Shown: positions 7,496-15,585, numbered from the stretch's first letter. The stretch is DNA of 56,496 bases from an uncultured Pseudoflavonifractor sp. (GCA_904419835.1 CAJFTA010000005.1:1-56496), one strand, 5' to 3'. The notes: generated by a model from the sequence alone, not told the origin. Translations and numbers: made by a program.

Positions 7496-8467
7496 TCAGT
7501 CCTTGTTCTTTTTCTTGAGCAGGCCGTTGAGCACCACGTTGATGAGCATGATGAACACAAAGAGCACCAGGGCGATGGAGAACAGGGCCTGACGCTGGAG
7601 GGAACCGACGGCGGCGTAGGACATCTCGCTGGCCACGGCGGTGGTGAGGAAGCGGACGGACTTGAACAGCCCCGGCATGTTGGCCACGTTGCCGGCCACC
7701 ATCATGATGGCCATGGCCTCGCCGATGGCGCGGCCGATGCCCAGCACCACAGAGGCGGCGATGCCGCTGGAGGCAGCGGGCACGCTGACCCGGAACACGG
7801 TCTCGATGTGGGTGGCACCCAGGGCCAGGGAGGCCTCCTCATACTCACGGGGCACCGCGTTGAGGGCGGTCTCGGAGACGCTGATGATGGAGGGGAGAAT
7901 CATGACGGCCAGCACGATGATGGCGGCGAACAGGCTGGCGCCGTCGGGCAGGTTGAAGGCCTCGCGCACGGCGGGGACCAGCACAATCATACCGATGAGG
8001 CCGTACACCACGGAGGGGATGCCGGCCAGCAGGTCCACGGCGGGACGGACGATGGCGGCCACCTTCTTGGGGGCTACCTTGGAGATGAAGATGGCGGTCA
8101 TCAGGCCCACGGGCACGCCCAGCACCACAGCACCGGCGGTGCCGTAGATAGAGGTGAGGATAAAGGGCAGGATGCCGAACTGGGGGTCCTTGGCGGTGGA
8201 GGCCCAGGTCTGGCCGAAGAGGAAGTCCACCAGGCCAATCTCCATGATGGCGGGCAGGCCGGAGACGATGAGGTAAATACTGATGAAGAGGACAAAGACG
8301 ATGGCGACAATACCACAGAAGAAAAAGACCCCGTTCATCACCACTTCCATGGCCCGCAGCGGGCTGCGCTGGCCGGAGTGGGGCTCCCGGCCCCTCTTCT
8401 CTCTCTCTTTTTCGGCTTTCCGGGGCTGGGACTCCTGAGCGTTGGAGATGTGCAGCGTTTCATCCAT
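7496..8467 (-). CDS. pstC: Phosphate ABC transporter permease PstC
   Basis: The protein has 323 residues. A soluble N-terminal stretch rich in charged residues (about 1-45) precedes six membrane helices. The EAA loop reads EYEEASLALGATHIETVFRV. The start at 8467 (MDETLHIS) is chosen because GAAAGGAG lies about 12 bases upstream; the ATG at 8497 has no ribosome site. PstB starts with a similar MDETT. A very stable hairpin lies between pstS and this gene. Confidence 0.94.
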   Translation of the reverse strand: MDETLHISNAQESQPRKAEKEREKRGREPHSGQRSPLRAMEVVMNGVFFFCGIVAIVFVLFISIYLIVSGLPAIMEIGLVDFLFGQTWASTAKDPQFGILPFILTSIYGTAGAVVLGVPVGLMTAIFISKVAPKKVAAIVRPAVDLLAGIPSVVYGLIGMIVLVPAVREAFNLPDGASLFAAIIVLAVMILPSIISVSETALNAVPREYEEASLALGATHIETVFRVSVPAASSGIAASVVLGIGRAIGEAMAIMMVAGNVANMPGLFKSVRFLTTAVASEMSYAAVGSLQRQALFSIALVLFVFIMLINVVLNGLLKKKNKD

Positions 8468-8504
8468 AGTTTGGAAAAGCTCCTTTCGGGCGGACATTCA
8501 GTCA

Positions 8505-8545
8505 GCCTGAGACACCTCCGCAGGCTGTGCGGAGGTGTCTCAGGC
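8505..8545. promoter_or_regulatory. 18-bp perfect hairpin between pstS and pstC
   Basis: The arms 8505-8522 and 8528-8545 are perfectly complementary (GCCTGAGACACCTCCGCA and its reverse) with a 5-base loop. No T-run follows in the leftward direction. It is therefore more likely an mRNA 3' stabiliser or processing site, or a partial attenuator, than a full terminator. Such a site would give more PstS than channel proteins. Confidence 0.7.
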
Positions 8546-8564
8546 CAACAGGTAGGGTTTTGAA

Positions 8565-9476
8565 TCAGGCCAGGGGCACCGCGCCGGCGCCGGTAATCAG
8601 GTCGGCGGCGTCAGCGGAGAGGGCGAAGTCCACGAACGCCTGGGCGGCGTCGGACAGCTCGCTGCTGCTGTTGAACACGAAGTTGAAGTTGCGCTGCACC
8701 TTGTAGGTACCGTCCAGAACGGTCTCCTCGCTGGGAGCCACATTCTCAACGGAGACAGCCTTCACACCGTCGCTGCCCTCAACAGCGGACAGGGAGGCGT
8801 AGCCGAAGGCGTTGGGGTTGCCGGCAACAGCCTGGATGACAGCGCCGGTGGAGGTCAGCTCCTGGGTGTAGACGCAGGTGTCCTCGGTGCCGGTGATGGA
8901 CTCGAAGCCGTCGCGGGTGCCGGAGCCAGCCTCACGGCCGATGAGGACCACGGGGGCATCGCTGCCGCCAACCTCGCTCCAGTTGGTGATGGTGCCGTTG
9001 GCCAGGCCGGCAATCTGCTCCAAGCTCAGGTCGGCCACGGGGTTCTCGCTGTTGACAATGATGGCGATGCCGTCCAGGGCGAACACAGTGGCGGTCAGGC
9101 CCTGGGAGCTCTCCTCGTCCTTCAGGTCACGGCTGGCCAGACCCACATCGCAGGTGCCCTCCAGAGCGGCGTTGATGCCGGTGCTGGAACCGGTGGGGTC
9201 ATAGTTGACGGTCACGTCGGGGTACATCTCCATAAAAGCCTCGGCCATGGCCAGGATGGGCTTCTCCACGGAGGTGGAGCCGTTCAGGTTCACGATGCCG
9301 GACAGCTCGGTGTTCTCGCTGGGCTCGGCGGAGGGCTGGGTGCTGACCTCAGTGCCGGCGGAGGGGGAGGTGGTGGGCTGGTCGCTGTTGCCGGTGGTGT
9401 CGCCGGTGCTGCTGCAGCCGGCCATCAGGCCCACGCACATAGCCAGAGCAAGAAAGAGTGCGGAAATCTTTTTCAT
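8565..9476 (-). CDS. pstS: Phosphate-binding lipoprotein PstS
   Basis: The protein has 303 residues from the ATG at 9476. A lipoprotein signal peptide ends in the lipobox LMAGC, and a Ser/Thr/Pro-rich linker follows. The PBP-like phosphate-binding domain shows NGSTSVEKPILAMAEAF, YDPTGSSTGINA and GREAGSGTRDGFE, which hold the Ser/Thr/Arg phosphate ligands. It captures phosphate outside the membrane for PstCAB. Longer in-frame starts up to 9632 run into the promoter and lack ribosome sites. GGAG sits about 10 bases before the chosen ATG. It is first in the operon, downstream of Pho boxes. Confidence 0.95.
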   Translation of the reverse strand: MKKISALFLALAMCVGLMAGCSSTGDTTGNSDQPTTSPSAGTEVSTQPSAEPSENTELSGIVNLNGSTSVEKPILAMAEAFMEMYPDVTVNYDPTGSSTGINAALEGTCDVGLASRDLKDEESSQGLTATVFALDGIAIIVNSENPVADLSLEQIAGLANGTITNWSEVGGSDAPVVLIGREAGSGTRDGFESITGTEDTCVYTQELTSTGAVIQAVAGNPNAFGYASLSAVEGSDGVKAVSVENVAPSEETVLDGTYKVQRNFNFVFNSSSELSDAAQAFVDFALSADAADLITGAGAVPLA

Positions 9477-9539
9477 TTCGTTCATTCTCCAATCGTCTTT
9501 GTTCATTTCTTTATTTCGTCGTTCTCTCGAACACGGACT

Positions 9540-9594
9540 AGTATACCGGACCATTGTAAAGTTGTCCCGCAGGCCTTTGTAAAGCCTGTGTAAA
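9540..9594 (-). promoter_or_regulatory. Pho boxes and promoter of the pst operon
   Basis: On the minus strand TTTACA occurs at 9589-9594, 9578-9583 (11-base period) and 9555-9560 (23 bases further, two periods). A TATACT -10 box follows at 9540-9545. Tandem TT(A/T/C)A(C/T)A hexamers about 11 bp apart are the Bacillus PhoP-binding pattern. There is no good -35 box, as expected for an activator-dependent promoter. Confidence 0.82.
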
Positions 9595-9700
9595 GAGATT
9601 GCTTTTCCCATTTTGTCCATTTTACATTGCAAATATCATGTGATTTCGTGTCCATGGTAAAAAGATTGACCCAATAATTAATAAATTAACGACAAAGTTA

Positions 9701-9729
9701 TTGCTTTTTCTCCTGTCTTATGATATAAA
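9701..9729 (+). promoter_or_regulatory. Promoter of the flavoprotein reductase gene
   Basis: TTGCTT (9701-9706), a 17-base spacer ending in TGA, and TATAAA (9724-9729). It lies 80 bases before the start codon in an otherwise AT-rich spacer. Confidence 0.65.
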
Positions 9730-9806
9730 GGGATGCCGCCAAAACAGCCCCACTGTTTTGGTATGAAATTCAACCCTGTGATATTTTTAGAAGGAGAGAA
9801 CGTGGC

Positions 9807-11711
9807 ATGATGAAGAAACTCAGCGCTCTGTTCCTGGCGCTCGCCCTTGTTTTCAGCCTGGCCGCCTGCACCGGCGGCACGCCTGACGGCAGCGCCCAGC
9901 CCAGCGGCTCCGCCCCTGTGGCCGAGGGTAAGTTCACCCCCGGCACCTATGAGGGCGAGGCCAAGGGCTTCGGCGGCACGATCAAGGTCGCCGTCACCCT
10001 GTCCGCCGACAGGATTGACAAGGTGGAGGTCCTGGAGTCCACCGAGACCGAGACCATCGGCGAGGTGGCTCTGGAGAGCCTGCCCCAGGCCGTGGTGGAC
10101 GCTCAGTCCAGCCAGATCGACACCGTCTCCAGCGCCACTGTCACCAGCACCGCCTTCATTGAGGCTGTGAACGCCGCTCTGACTGCCGCCGGCGTGGACC
10201 CCGCCTCTCTGGTCCCCGTCTCCAGCGGCGACGGCGCTGACGCGGAGGAGCAGACCCTGGAGGCCGACGTTGTGGTCGTGGGCGCCGGCGGCGCCGGCAT
10301 GACCGCCGCCATCACTGCCGCCCAGGCCGGCAAGTCCGTGGTCCTGCTGGAAAAGACCTCCATGGTGGGCGGCAACTCCGCCCGCGCCACCGGCGGCATG
10401 AACGCCGCCAAGACCGAGTGGCAGGACACCAACGAGTTCACCGAGGACGCCGGCGTGGAGAAGACTCTGTCCACCGCAGCCGAGACCTATCCTGAGCTCT
10501 CCGACCTGGTGGCCACCGTTCAGGAGCAGTACGACGCCTACAAGGCCAACCCCACCGGCTACTTTGACAGCGTGGAGCTGTTCATCCTGGACACCCTGGT
10601 GGGCGGCAAGAACCTGAACAACTACGACCTGGTCAAGACCCTGGCCGAGAACTCCGCCCCCGCCATTGAGTGGCTGTCCACCATCGGCGCCGACCTGCAC
10701 AACGTGGGCTCCTTCGGCGGCGCCAGCGTCAAGCGCATCCACCGCCCCGTGGACGCCGAGGGCAAGACCGTCTCCGTCGGCTCCTACATCATCCCCATCC
10801 TCCAGAAGGCCTGCGAGGACAACGGCGTGCAGATCATCTTCAATGCCCCCGCCACCGAGATCCTGATGGCCGACAGCGCCGCCGTGGGCGTCAAGGCCGA
10901 GGGCTACACCGTCAACGCCAAGAGCGTGGTGCTGGCCACCGGCGGCTTCGGCGCCAATCTGGAGATGGTGGCCCAGCTCAAACCCGAGCTGGAGGGCTTT
11001 GTCACCACCAACGCCCCCGGCATCACCGGCGACGGCATCAAGATGGCCGAGGCCGTGGGCGCCGCCACCGTGGACATGGATCAGATCCAGATCCACCCCA
11101 CCGTTGAGCAGAAGACCTCCGCCCTCATCACCGAGGGCCTCCGGGGCGACGGCGCCATCCTGGTCAACGCCGAGGGCCTGCGCTTCTGCGACGAGGTGGG
11201 CACCCGTGACGCCGTGTCCGCCGCCGAGCTGGCCCAGACCGGCGGCTACGCCTGGCTGGTTGTGGACCAGAAGATGGTGGACGCCTCCAGCGTTATCGCC
11301 GGGTACATCAACGCCGGCTACACCGTCCAGGGCGACACCTACGAGGCTCTTGCCGAGGCCATGGGCGTCCCCGCCGACGCCTTCGCCTCCACCATGGAGA
11401 CCTGGAACGCCGCCGTGGCCGCCGGCACTGACGCCGAGTTCGGCCGCACCAGCTTTGCCAATCCTCTGGATACCGCTCCCTACTATGCCATCCAGATCGC
11501 CCCCGGCGTGCACCACACCATGGGCGGCGTGCAGATCGACACCAGCGCCCAGGTGCTGGACACCGAGGGCAATGTGATCCCCGGCCTCTTCGCCGCCGGC
11601 GAGGTCACCGGCGGAATCCACGGCGCCAACCGCCTGGGCGGCAACGCTGTGGCCGACTTCATCGTCTTTGGCCGCATCTCCGGCCAGTCCGCCGCCGATT
11701 ACGCCAAGTAA
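9807..11711 (+). CDS. Secreted FMN/FAD flavoprotein reductase (fumarate/urocanate reductase-like)
   Basis: The protein has 634 residues. A lipoprotein signal ends at LAAC. An FMN-binding domain (about 40-125) has DTVSSAT, the ApbE-type site for covalent FMN on Thr. A short linker leads to a FAD-binding fumarate-reductase domain with VVVVGAGGAGMTAA (about 154-167), IQIHPT, ITEGLRGDGAILVNAEGLRF and a C-terminal GLFAAGEVTGGIHGANRLGG. It would reduce an alkene acid such as fumarate, urocanate or a similar acceptor at the outer membrane face, taking electrons through flavins. AAGGAGAG precedes two adjacent ATG codons; the first is used. It is a single-gene unit with its own promoter and terminator. 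The substrate cannot be told from sequence by eye. Confidence 0.88.
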   Translation: MMKKLSALFLALALVFSLAACTGGTPDGSAQPSGSAPVAEGKFTPGTYEGEAKGFGGTIKVAVTLSADRIDKVEVLESTETETIGEVALESLPQAVVDAQSSQIDTVSSATVTSTAFIEAVNAALTAAGVDPASLVPVSSGDGADAEEQTLEADVVVVGAGGAGMTAAITAAQAGKSVVLLEKTSMVGGNSARATGGMNAAKTEWQDTNEFTEDAGVEKTLSTAAETYPELSDLVATVQEQYDAYKANPTGYFDSVELFILDTLVGGKNLNNYDLVKTLAENSAPAIEWLSTIGADLHNVGSFGGASVKRIHRPVDAEGKTVSVGSYIIPILQKACEDNGVQIIFNAPATEILMADSAAVGVKAEGYTVNAKSVVLATGGFGANLEMVAQLKPELEGFVTTNAPGITGDGIKMAEAVGAATVDMDQIQIHPTVEQKTSALITEGLRGDGAILVNAEGLRFCDEVGTRDAVSAAELAQTGGYAWLVVDQKMVDASSVIAGYINAGYTVQGDTYEALAEAMGVPADAFASTMETWNAAVAAGTDAEFGRTSFANPLDTAPYYAIQIAPGVHHTMGGVQIDTSAQVLDTEGNVIPGLFAAGEVTGGIHGANRLGGNAVADFIVFGRISGQSAADYAK

Positions 11712-11728
11712 TTTATTCCGTAGATATA

Positions 11729-11777
11729 ACAAAAGGAAGGCCCGGAACCAGCTGGTTCCGGGCCTTCCTTTTGTTGT
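11729..11777. terminator. Bidirectional terminator
   Basis: AAGGAAGGCCCGGAACCA pairs with TGGTTCCGGGCCTTCCTT around a GC loop, with T-runs on both strands (TTTTGTTG on plus, TTTTGTTA on minus). It ends the flavoprotein gene and, from the other side, the small membrane-peptide gene. Confidence 0.9.
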
Positions 11778-11801
11778 TCCCGCTGCCGCGGGGGCAGAAC
11801 G

Positions 11802-11882
11802 TCATCTGGTCTCCTGTCCCAGCCTGCCGCTCATGACAAGCAGGATTCCGGCGGCGGCAATCATCAGCGCGATGAGTTCCAT
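11802..11882 (-). CDS. 26-residue single-span membrane peptide
   Basis: A 27-codon frame starts MELIALMIAAAGILLVMSGR and ends LGQETR. It is one hydrophobic helix with a charged tail. A strong ribosome site, GAAAGGAGG, lies 7 bases before the ATG, and the bidirectional terminator follows the stop. A motif almost identical to half of the PadR operator lies 45 bases upstream. I do not recognise the family. It could be a small regulatory membrane peptide or a type I toxin-like peptide. Confidence 0.55.
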   Translation of the reverse strand: MELIALMIAAAGILLVMSGRLGQETR

Positions 11883-11925
11883 GGCCAGTCCTCCTTTCTT
11901 TCGCACGCTCCGTTCTGCCTGTATG

Positions 11926-11941
11926 GTACCTCGATTGTCTA
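11926..11941. promoter_or_regulatory. Half-site matching the PadR operator
   Basis: TACCTCGATTGTCTA matches 14 of 15 bases of the operator arm TACCTCGATTATCTA found upstream of the PadR gene at 15166. It lies in the probable promoter region of the 26-residue peptide. Binding by the same regulator is inferred. Confidence 0.45.
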
Positions 11942-11987
11942 AAAAAAGGGTTAAGAAAGTCCCTTGTTCTTTTAAATTTTCCGGTGA

Positions 11988-12638
11988 TTACAGCCCCAGC
12001 CAGGCCTTCATATCCACCATGTCCCGGGCCACATAGCCGCAGGGGTAGTCCTGAAAAGCCGCCGCGGGGGTGACACCGGTGGTCACCGCTGCGAAGTGGG
12101 TTCCGGCCCGCCGGGCGGTTTCGGCGTCAATCACCGTGTCGCCGCAGTAGAGCACCTCGTCCCCGGTCACGCCCAGGGTCTCCATGGCCCGGAGCAGGCC
12201 GGCGGGGTCGGGCTTGGGGGCGTGAACCTGGTCGCCCGAGATGGTGAGGGCAAACAGCTCCCGGATGCCCAGCGCCTCCAGCACGGCCTGGAGGGCGGAG
12301 TCCCGCTTGGAGGTGATGATCCCCATGGGCACCCCCGCCGCCTTCAGGGCCTCCAGCAGCGCCCGGACGCCGGGCAGCAGCCTGGTGGTTTTGGGCTGCA
12401 TGGGGCGGCACTTCTCCTGGAACAGCCGGACAAACTCCTCCTGCCGCTCGGGGCTGCTGTCGCCGGTGAGCATGGTATACCCGTCCTTGAGCAGATAGCC
12501 CACGGTGCGCCTGACGGCATCCTCGGCAGGCTCAGGGAGCCCCATCTTCTCAAACGCGTGGCGGAAGCCCACCACAATGGACTCGGTGGCGTCCCCCAGG
12601 GTGTAGTCAAAGTCAAAGAGCACTGCCTTGAATTTCAC
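11988..12638 (-). CDS. HAD-family phosphatase (phosphoglycolate phosphatase / PpaX-like)
   Basis: The protein has 216 residues. HAD motif I is LFDFDYT with nucleophile Asp9 and acid Asp11. Motif II is IITSK, motif III is the Lys in HAPKPDP, and motif IV is YCGDTVIDAE. A helical cap lies at about 15-85. The DFDYTLGDAT start is typical of Gph/PpaX-like enzymes that dephosphorylate small metabolites such as phosphoglycolate or pyrophosphate. It starts at GTG with AAGGA about 10 bases upstream. It is a single gene with its own promoter. The substrate is unknown. Confidence 0.85.
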   Translation of the reverse strand: MKFKAVLFDFDYTLGDATESIVVGFRHAFEKMGLPEPAEDAVRRTVGYLLKDGYTMLTGDSSPERQEEFVRLFQEKCRPMQPKTTRLLPGVRALLEALKAAGVPMGIITSKRDSALQAVLEALGIRELFALTISGDQVHAPKPDPAGLLRAMETLGVTGDEVLYCGDTVIDAETARRAGTHFAAVTTGVTPAAAFQDYPCGYVARDMVDMKAWLGL

Positions 12639-12774
12639 GTATCATACCGTCCTTACCTTGTTTTTGTGCTGCCTGCGGCCGTCGGTGCCGGGGATGCCCA
12701 GCTCCGTGCTTTTTCTCTCCGCCCGCTGTGCTGCTGTGGAAACCGGCCCGGAGACCGATTCCATCTTTTTTTAC

Positions 12775-12803
12775 ATTATACCATATATTTTCCCTCCCTT
12801 CAA
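12775..12803 (-). promoter_or_regulatory. Promoter of the HAD phosphatase gene
   Basis: On the minus strand there is TTGAAG (12798-12803), a 17-base spacer ending in TGG, and TATAAT (12775-12780). It leaves a 5' leader of about 130 bases in which I see no further structure. Confidence 0.75.
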
Positions 12804-12892
12804 TTTCAATTCTCCCCGGCGGGGCGCCTCTCACCTCCGACAGAGAATACTTTTTCTTCCCTTTCCTTCTTTGTTTTTCCGCTCCGGCGGCC

Positions 12893-12921
12893 TTGACAAT
12901 CACCTTTTCCGGTGATATAGT
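12893..12921 (+). promoter_or_regulatory. Promoter of the thrS T-box transcript
   Basis: TTGACA (12893-12898), a 17-base spacer and TATAGT (12916-12921) form a near-consensus sigma-A promoter just upstream of the T-box leader. Confidence 0.88.
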
Positions 12922-12929
12922 GTCAGCAT

Positions 12930-13312
12930 CCAAACAAAGTGGCTGTGATGGGGACTGCGCCCTGTACCGCCCCACAGAGAGGAGACGCCGTTGGCTGGAA
13001 GCGTCTCCGGCACGCGGGCAGAGCAATACCACCCCTGAGCCGCCCACCGAACCCCTCCGGGCTAGGCTGGGCCGGGTCCTCCCGTTACAGAGGTCACGAG
13101 CGGCCGGATGTCACGCTCCGCACCCTCCGCGACGGCCAACTGCTCCACCCTCCGCCGAAAATGCCGCCGGGCTCTGCCCGTCCTGTTTTTCGGTCCGTGT
13201 GTGTCGCTGTTGTCCTGCTCCCGGGTGCTCTGCGCTTCTGGCAAGCAGGGTGGAACCGTGGGACGCTTTTGTCTCACCCCTGGAACACTTCAGGGGTGAG
13301 ACTTTTTTGTTC
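12930..13312 (+). promoter_or_regulatory. T-box riboswitch, threonine specific
   Basis: The leader begins with the stem I segment AGAGAGGAGACGCC and GGCTGGAAGC. The specifier loop reads AGCAATACCACCCCTGAG, with specifier codon ACC (Thr) at 13028-13030. The conserved antiterminator sequence AGGGTGGAACCGTG lies at 13247-13260. The competing terminator is GTCTCACCCCTG / CAGGGGTGAGAC (13271-13302) with a T-run. Uncharged tRNA-Thr should stabilise the antiterminator and allow thrS transcription. Confidence 0.95.
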
Positions 13313-13339
13313 TTACCCCAATTACAAGGAGGAATTATC

Positions 13340-15100
13340 ATGGCAGAGGAAAACAATCAGTATACCTTTGAGAACCCGGAATACCGGAAGACCTACTGGC
13401 ACACCTGCTCTCACATTCTGGCTCAGGCTGTGAAGCGCCTGTACCCCGAGGTGAAGCTGGCCATCGGCCCCTCCATTGAAGAGGGCTTCTACTACGACAT
13501 GGACTCTCCCTTCCCCTTCACCCCCGAGATTCTGGAGCAGATCGAGGCTGAGATGCGGAAGATCTGCAAGGAGAAGCTGAAGCTGGAGCGGTTTGAGCTG
13601 CCCCGGGAGGAGGCCATCAAGTTCATGGAGGAGAAGGGCGAGCCCTTCAAGGTGGAGCTCATCAACGACCTGCCCGAGGACGCCCACATCTCCTTTTACA
13701 AGCAGGGCGAGTTCACCGACCTGTGCGCCGGCCCCCACCTGGACTCCACCGGCCGTGTGAAGGGCAACGCCATCAAGCTCACCGCCTGCAACGCCGCCTA
13801 CTGGCGGGGCGACTCCAACCGGGAGACCCTCCAGCGCATCTACGGCATCGCCTTCCCCAAGAAGGAGGAGCTGGACGCCTACCTGCAGCGCATTGAGGAG
13901 GCCAAGAAGCGGGACCACCGCAAGCTGGGCAAGGAGCTGGGCCTGTTCACCCTGATGGACGAGGGCCCCGGCTTCCCCTTCTTCCTGCCCAACGGCATGG
14001 TGCTGCGCAACACCCTGATCGACTACTGGCGGCAGATCCACAAGAAGTACGGCTATGTGGAGATCTCCACCCCCATGATGCTCAACCGGCAGCTGTGGGA
14101 GCGGTCCGGCCACTGGGACCACTACAAGAACAACATGTACACCACCGTCATTGACGGCGAGGACTTCGCCATCAAGCCCATGAACTGCCCCGGCGGCATG
14201 CTGGTGTACAAGACCGAGCCCCACTCCTACCGCGACCTGCCCCTCCGCGTGGGCGAGCTGGGCCTGGTCCACCGGCATGAGCTGTCCGGCGCCCTCCACG
14301 GCCTGTTCCGGGTCCGCTGCTTCACCCAGGACGACGCCCATGTCTTTATGACCCGGGACCAGATGAAGGACGTCATCCAGGAGACCGTCCGCCTGTTTGA
14401 CGAGGTCTACTCCACCTTCGGCCTGAACTACACCATTGAGCTGTCCACCATGCCCGAGGACCACATCGGCACCGTGGAGGAGTGGGAGCGCAACCAGGAT
14501 ATCCTGAAGAACGCCATCACCGATATGGGCAAGGAGTTCGTCATCAACGAGGGCGACGGCGCGTTCTACGGGCCCAAGCTGGACTTCCACCTGGCCGACT
14601 CCCTGGGCCGCACCTGGCAGTGCGGCACCATCCAGCTGGACAGCCAGCTGCCCGAGCGGTTTGAGCTGGAGTACACCGGCGCCGACGGTGAGAAGCACCG
14701 CCCCGTCATGATCCACCGTGTGGTGCTGGGCTCCATCGAGCGGTTCATCGGCGTCATCACCGAGCACTTCGCCGGCGCCTTCCCTGCCTGGCTCTCCCCC
14801 GTCCAGGTGTCCATCCTGCCCATCACCGACCGCACCGCCCAGTATGCCGATGAGGTCAAGGCCCTGCTGGAGAAGGCCGGCTTCCGCGTTGAGGTGGACC
14901 ACCGCAACGAGAAGATCGGCAAGAAGATCCGCGAGGCCCAGCTGAAGAAGGTGCCCTATATGCTGGTCCTGGGCGACAAGGAGGCCGAGGCCGCCACCGT
15001 TGCCGTCCGCAACCGGGCCGGCGGCGACCAGGGCGCCATGCCGCTGGACGAGTTTATCAACATCCTCCGGGAGGAAGTGGAGCAGAAGATCATCCGCTGA
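13340..15100 (+). CDS. thrS: Threonyl-tRNA synthetase, form without TGS domain
   Basis: The protein has 586 residues and charges tRNA-Thr. The editing domain shows HILAQAVKRLYP (the HxxxH metal site begins HTCSH) and DLCAGPHL. The class II catalytic core has motif 2 around VHRHELSGALHGLFRVRCF and motif 3 in MIHRVVLGSIERFIG, with zinc ligand Cys in PMNCPGGM. The anticodon domain occupies about 490-586. Typical enzymes have about 640 residues with an N-terminal TGS domain, absent here. The ATG at 13340 is chosen because AAGGAGG precedes it; frames starting earlier run through the T-box. Confidence 0.96.
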   Translation: MAEENNQYTFENPEYRKTYWHTCSHILAQAVKRLYPEVKLAIGPSIEEGFYYDMDSPFPFTPEILEQIEAEMRKICKEKLKLERFELPREEAIKFMEEKGEPFKVELINDLPEDAHISFYKQGEFTDLCAGPHLDSTGRVKGNAIKLTACNAAYWRGDSNRETLQRIYGIAFPKKEELDAYLQRIEEAKKRDHRKLGKELGLFTLMDEGPGFPFFLPNGMVLRNTLIDYWRQIHKKYGYVEISTPMMLNRQLWERSGHWDHYKNNMYTTVIDGEDFAIKPMNCPGGMLVYKTEPHSYRDLPLRVGELGLVHRHELSGALHGLFRVRCFTQDDAHVFMTRDQMKDVIQETVRLFDEVYSTFGLNYTIELSTMPEDHIGTVEEWERNQDILKNAITDMGKEFVINEGDGAFYGPKLDFHLADSLGRTWQCGTIQLDSQLPERFELEYTGADGEKHRPVMIHRVVLGSIERFIGVITEHFAGAFPAWLSPVQVSILPITDRTAQYADEVKALLEKAGFRVEVDHRNEKIGKKIREAQLKKVPYMLVLGDKEAEAATVAVRNRAGGDQGAMPLDEFINILREEVEQKIIR

Positions 15101-15118
15101 TGTTCTCTGATAAAGAAC

Positions 15119-15147
15119 GGGCGCCGCAGAATATTTCTGCGGCGCCC
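15119..15147 (+). terminator. Terminator after thrS
   Basis: GGGCGCCGCAGAA (15119-15131) pairs perfectly with TTCTGCGGCGCCC (15135-15147). The T-run after it is weak (ACCCTTTATA). Confidence 0.75.
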
Positions 15148-15160
15148 ACCCTTTATACCC

Positions 15161-15210
15161 TTGACATACCTCGATTATCTAGGTATACTACACCTAGATA
15201 ATCGAGGTAT
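15161..15210 (+). promoter_or_regulatory. Promoter with 19-bp perfect palindromic operator for PadR
   Basis: TTGACA (15161-15166), 17 bases, then TATACT (15184-15189). The arms ATACCTCGATTATCTAGGT (15166-15184) and ACCTAGATAATCGAGGTAT (15192-15210) are a perfect inverted repeat with a 7-base centre. The repeat covers the spacer, the -10 box and the start site, an arrangement expected for repression by the adjacent PadR protein. Confidence 0.85.
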
Positions 15211-15240
15211 TCTTTTATAATACAGAAAGGAGGCTCCTCC

Positions 15241-15585
15241 ATGAAGCCTGACAAAAACCTGCTCTCCGGCAGCACCACCCTGCTCATTCTCTCCCTGCTC
15301 TCCGGCGGCGATATGTACGGCTACGAGATGATTGCCCAGCTGGAGGCCCGCAGCGACCGCACCTTCACCCTCAGGGAGGGCACCCTCTACCCCATTCTCC
15401 ACGGCCTGGAGAACGAGAAGGCGGTCACCTCCTATGAGAAGGAGGCCCCCTCCGGCCGGAAGCGGAAGTACTACCACATCACCAAAAAGGGCCTGCGGCT
15501 GCTGGAGGAGAAAAAGGCGGAGTGGCAGGTTTTTTCCGAGAAGGTCAACGCCATCGTCACCGGCGCCGCCGGGGCCATGGCCTGA
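15241..15585 (+). CDS. PadR-family transcriptional regulator
   Basis: The protein has 114 residues. The winged-helix PadR domain shows LILSLLSGGDMYGYEMI, REGTLYPILHGLE and KYYHITKKGLRLLEE, followed by the C-terminal dimerisation helix. AGGAGG lies 7 bases before the ATG. The large palindrome overlapping its own promoter suggests autorepression. PadR proteins usually respond to small toxic or signalling ligands and control adjacent membrane proteins. The next three genes appear to be in the same transcript. Confidence 0.92.
   Translation: MKPDKNLLSGSTTLLILSLLSGGDMYGYEMIAQLEARSDRTFTLREGTLYPILHGLENEKAVTSYEKEAPSGRKRKYYHITKKGLRLLEEKKAEWQVFSEKVNAIVTGAAGAMA

Noticed and set aside
5643..7592. 649-codon plus-strand frame over the pst genes
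   Set aside because: It is antisense to pstB and pstA, rich in Gly/His/Gln, with no ribosome site or known motif.
9678..11732. 684-codon minus-strand frame opposite the flavoprotein gene
   Set aside because: It is a mirror of a clear flavoprotein, with low-complexity Gly/Val/His content.
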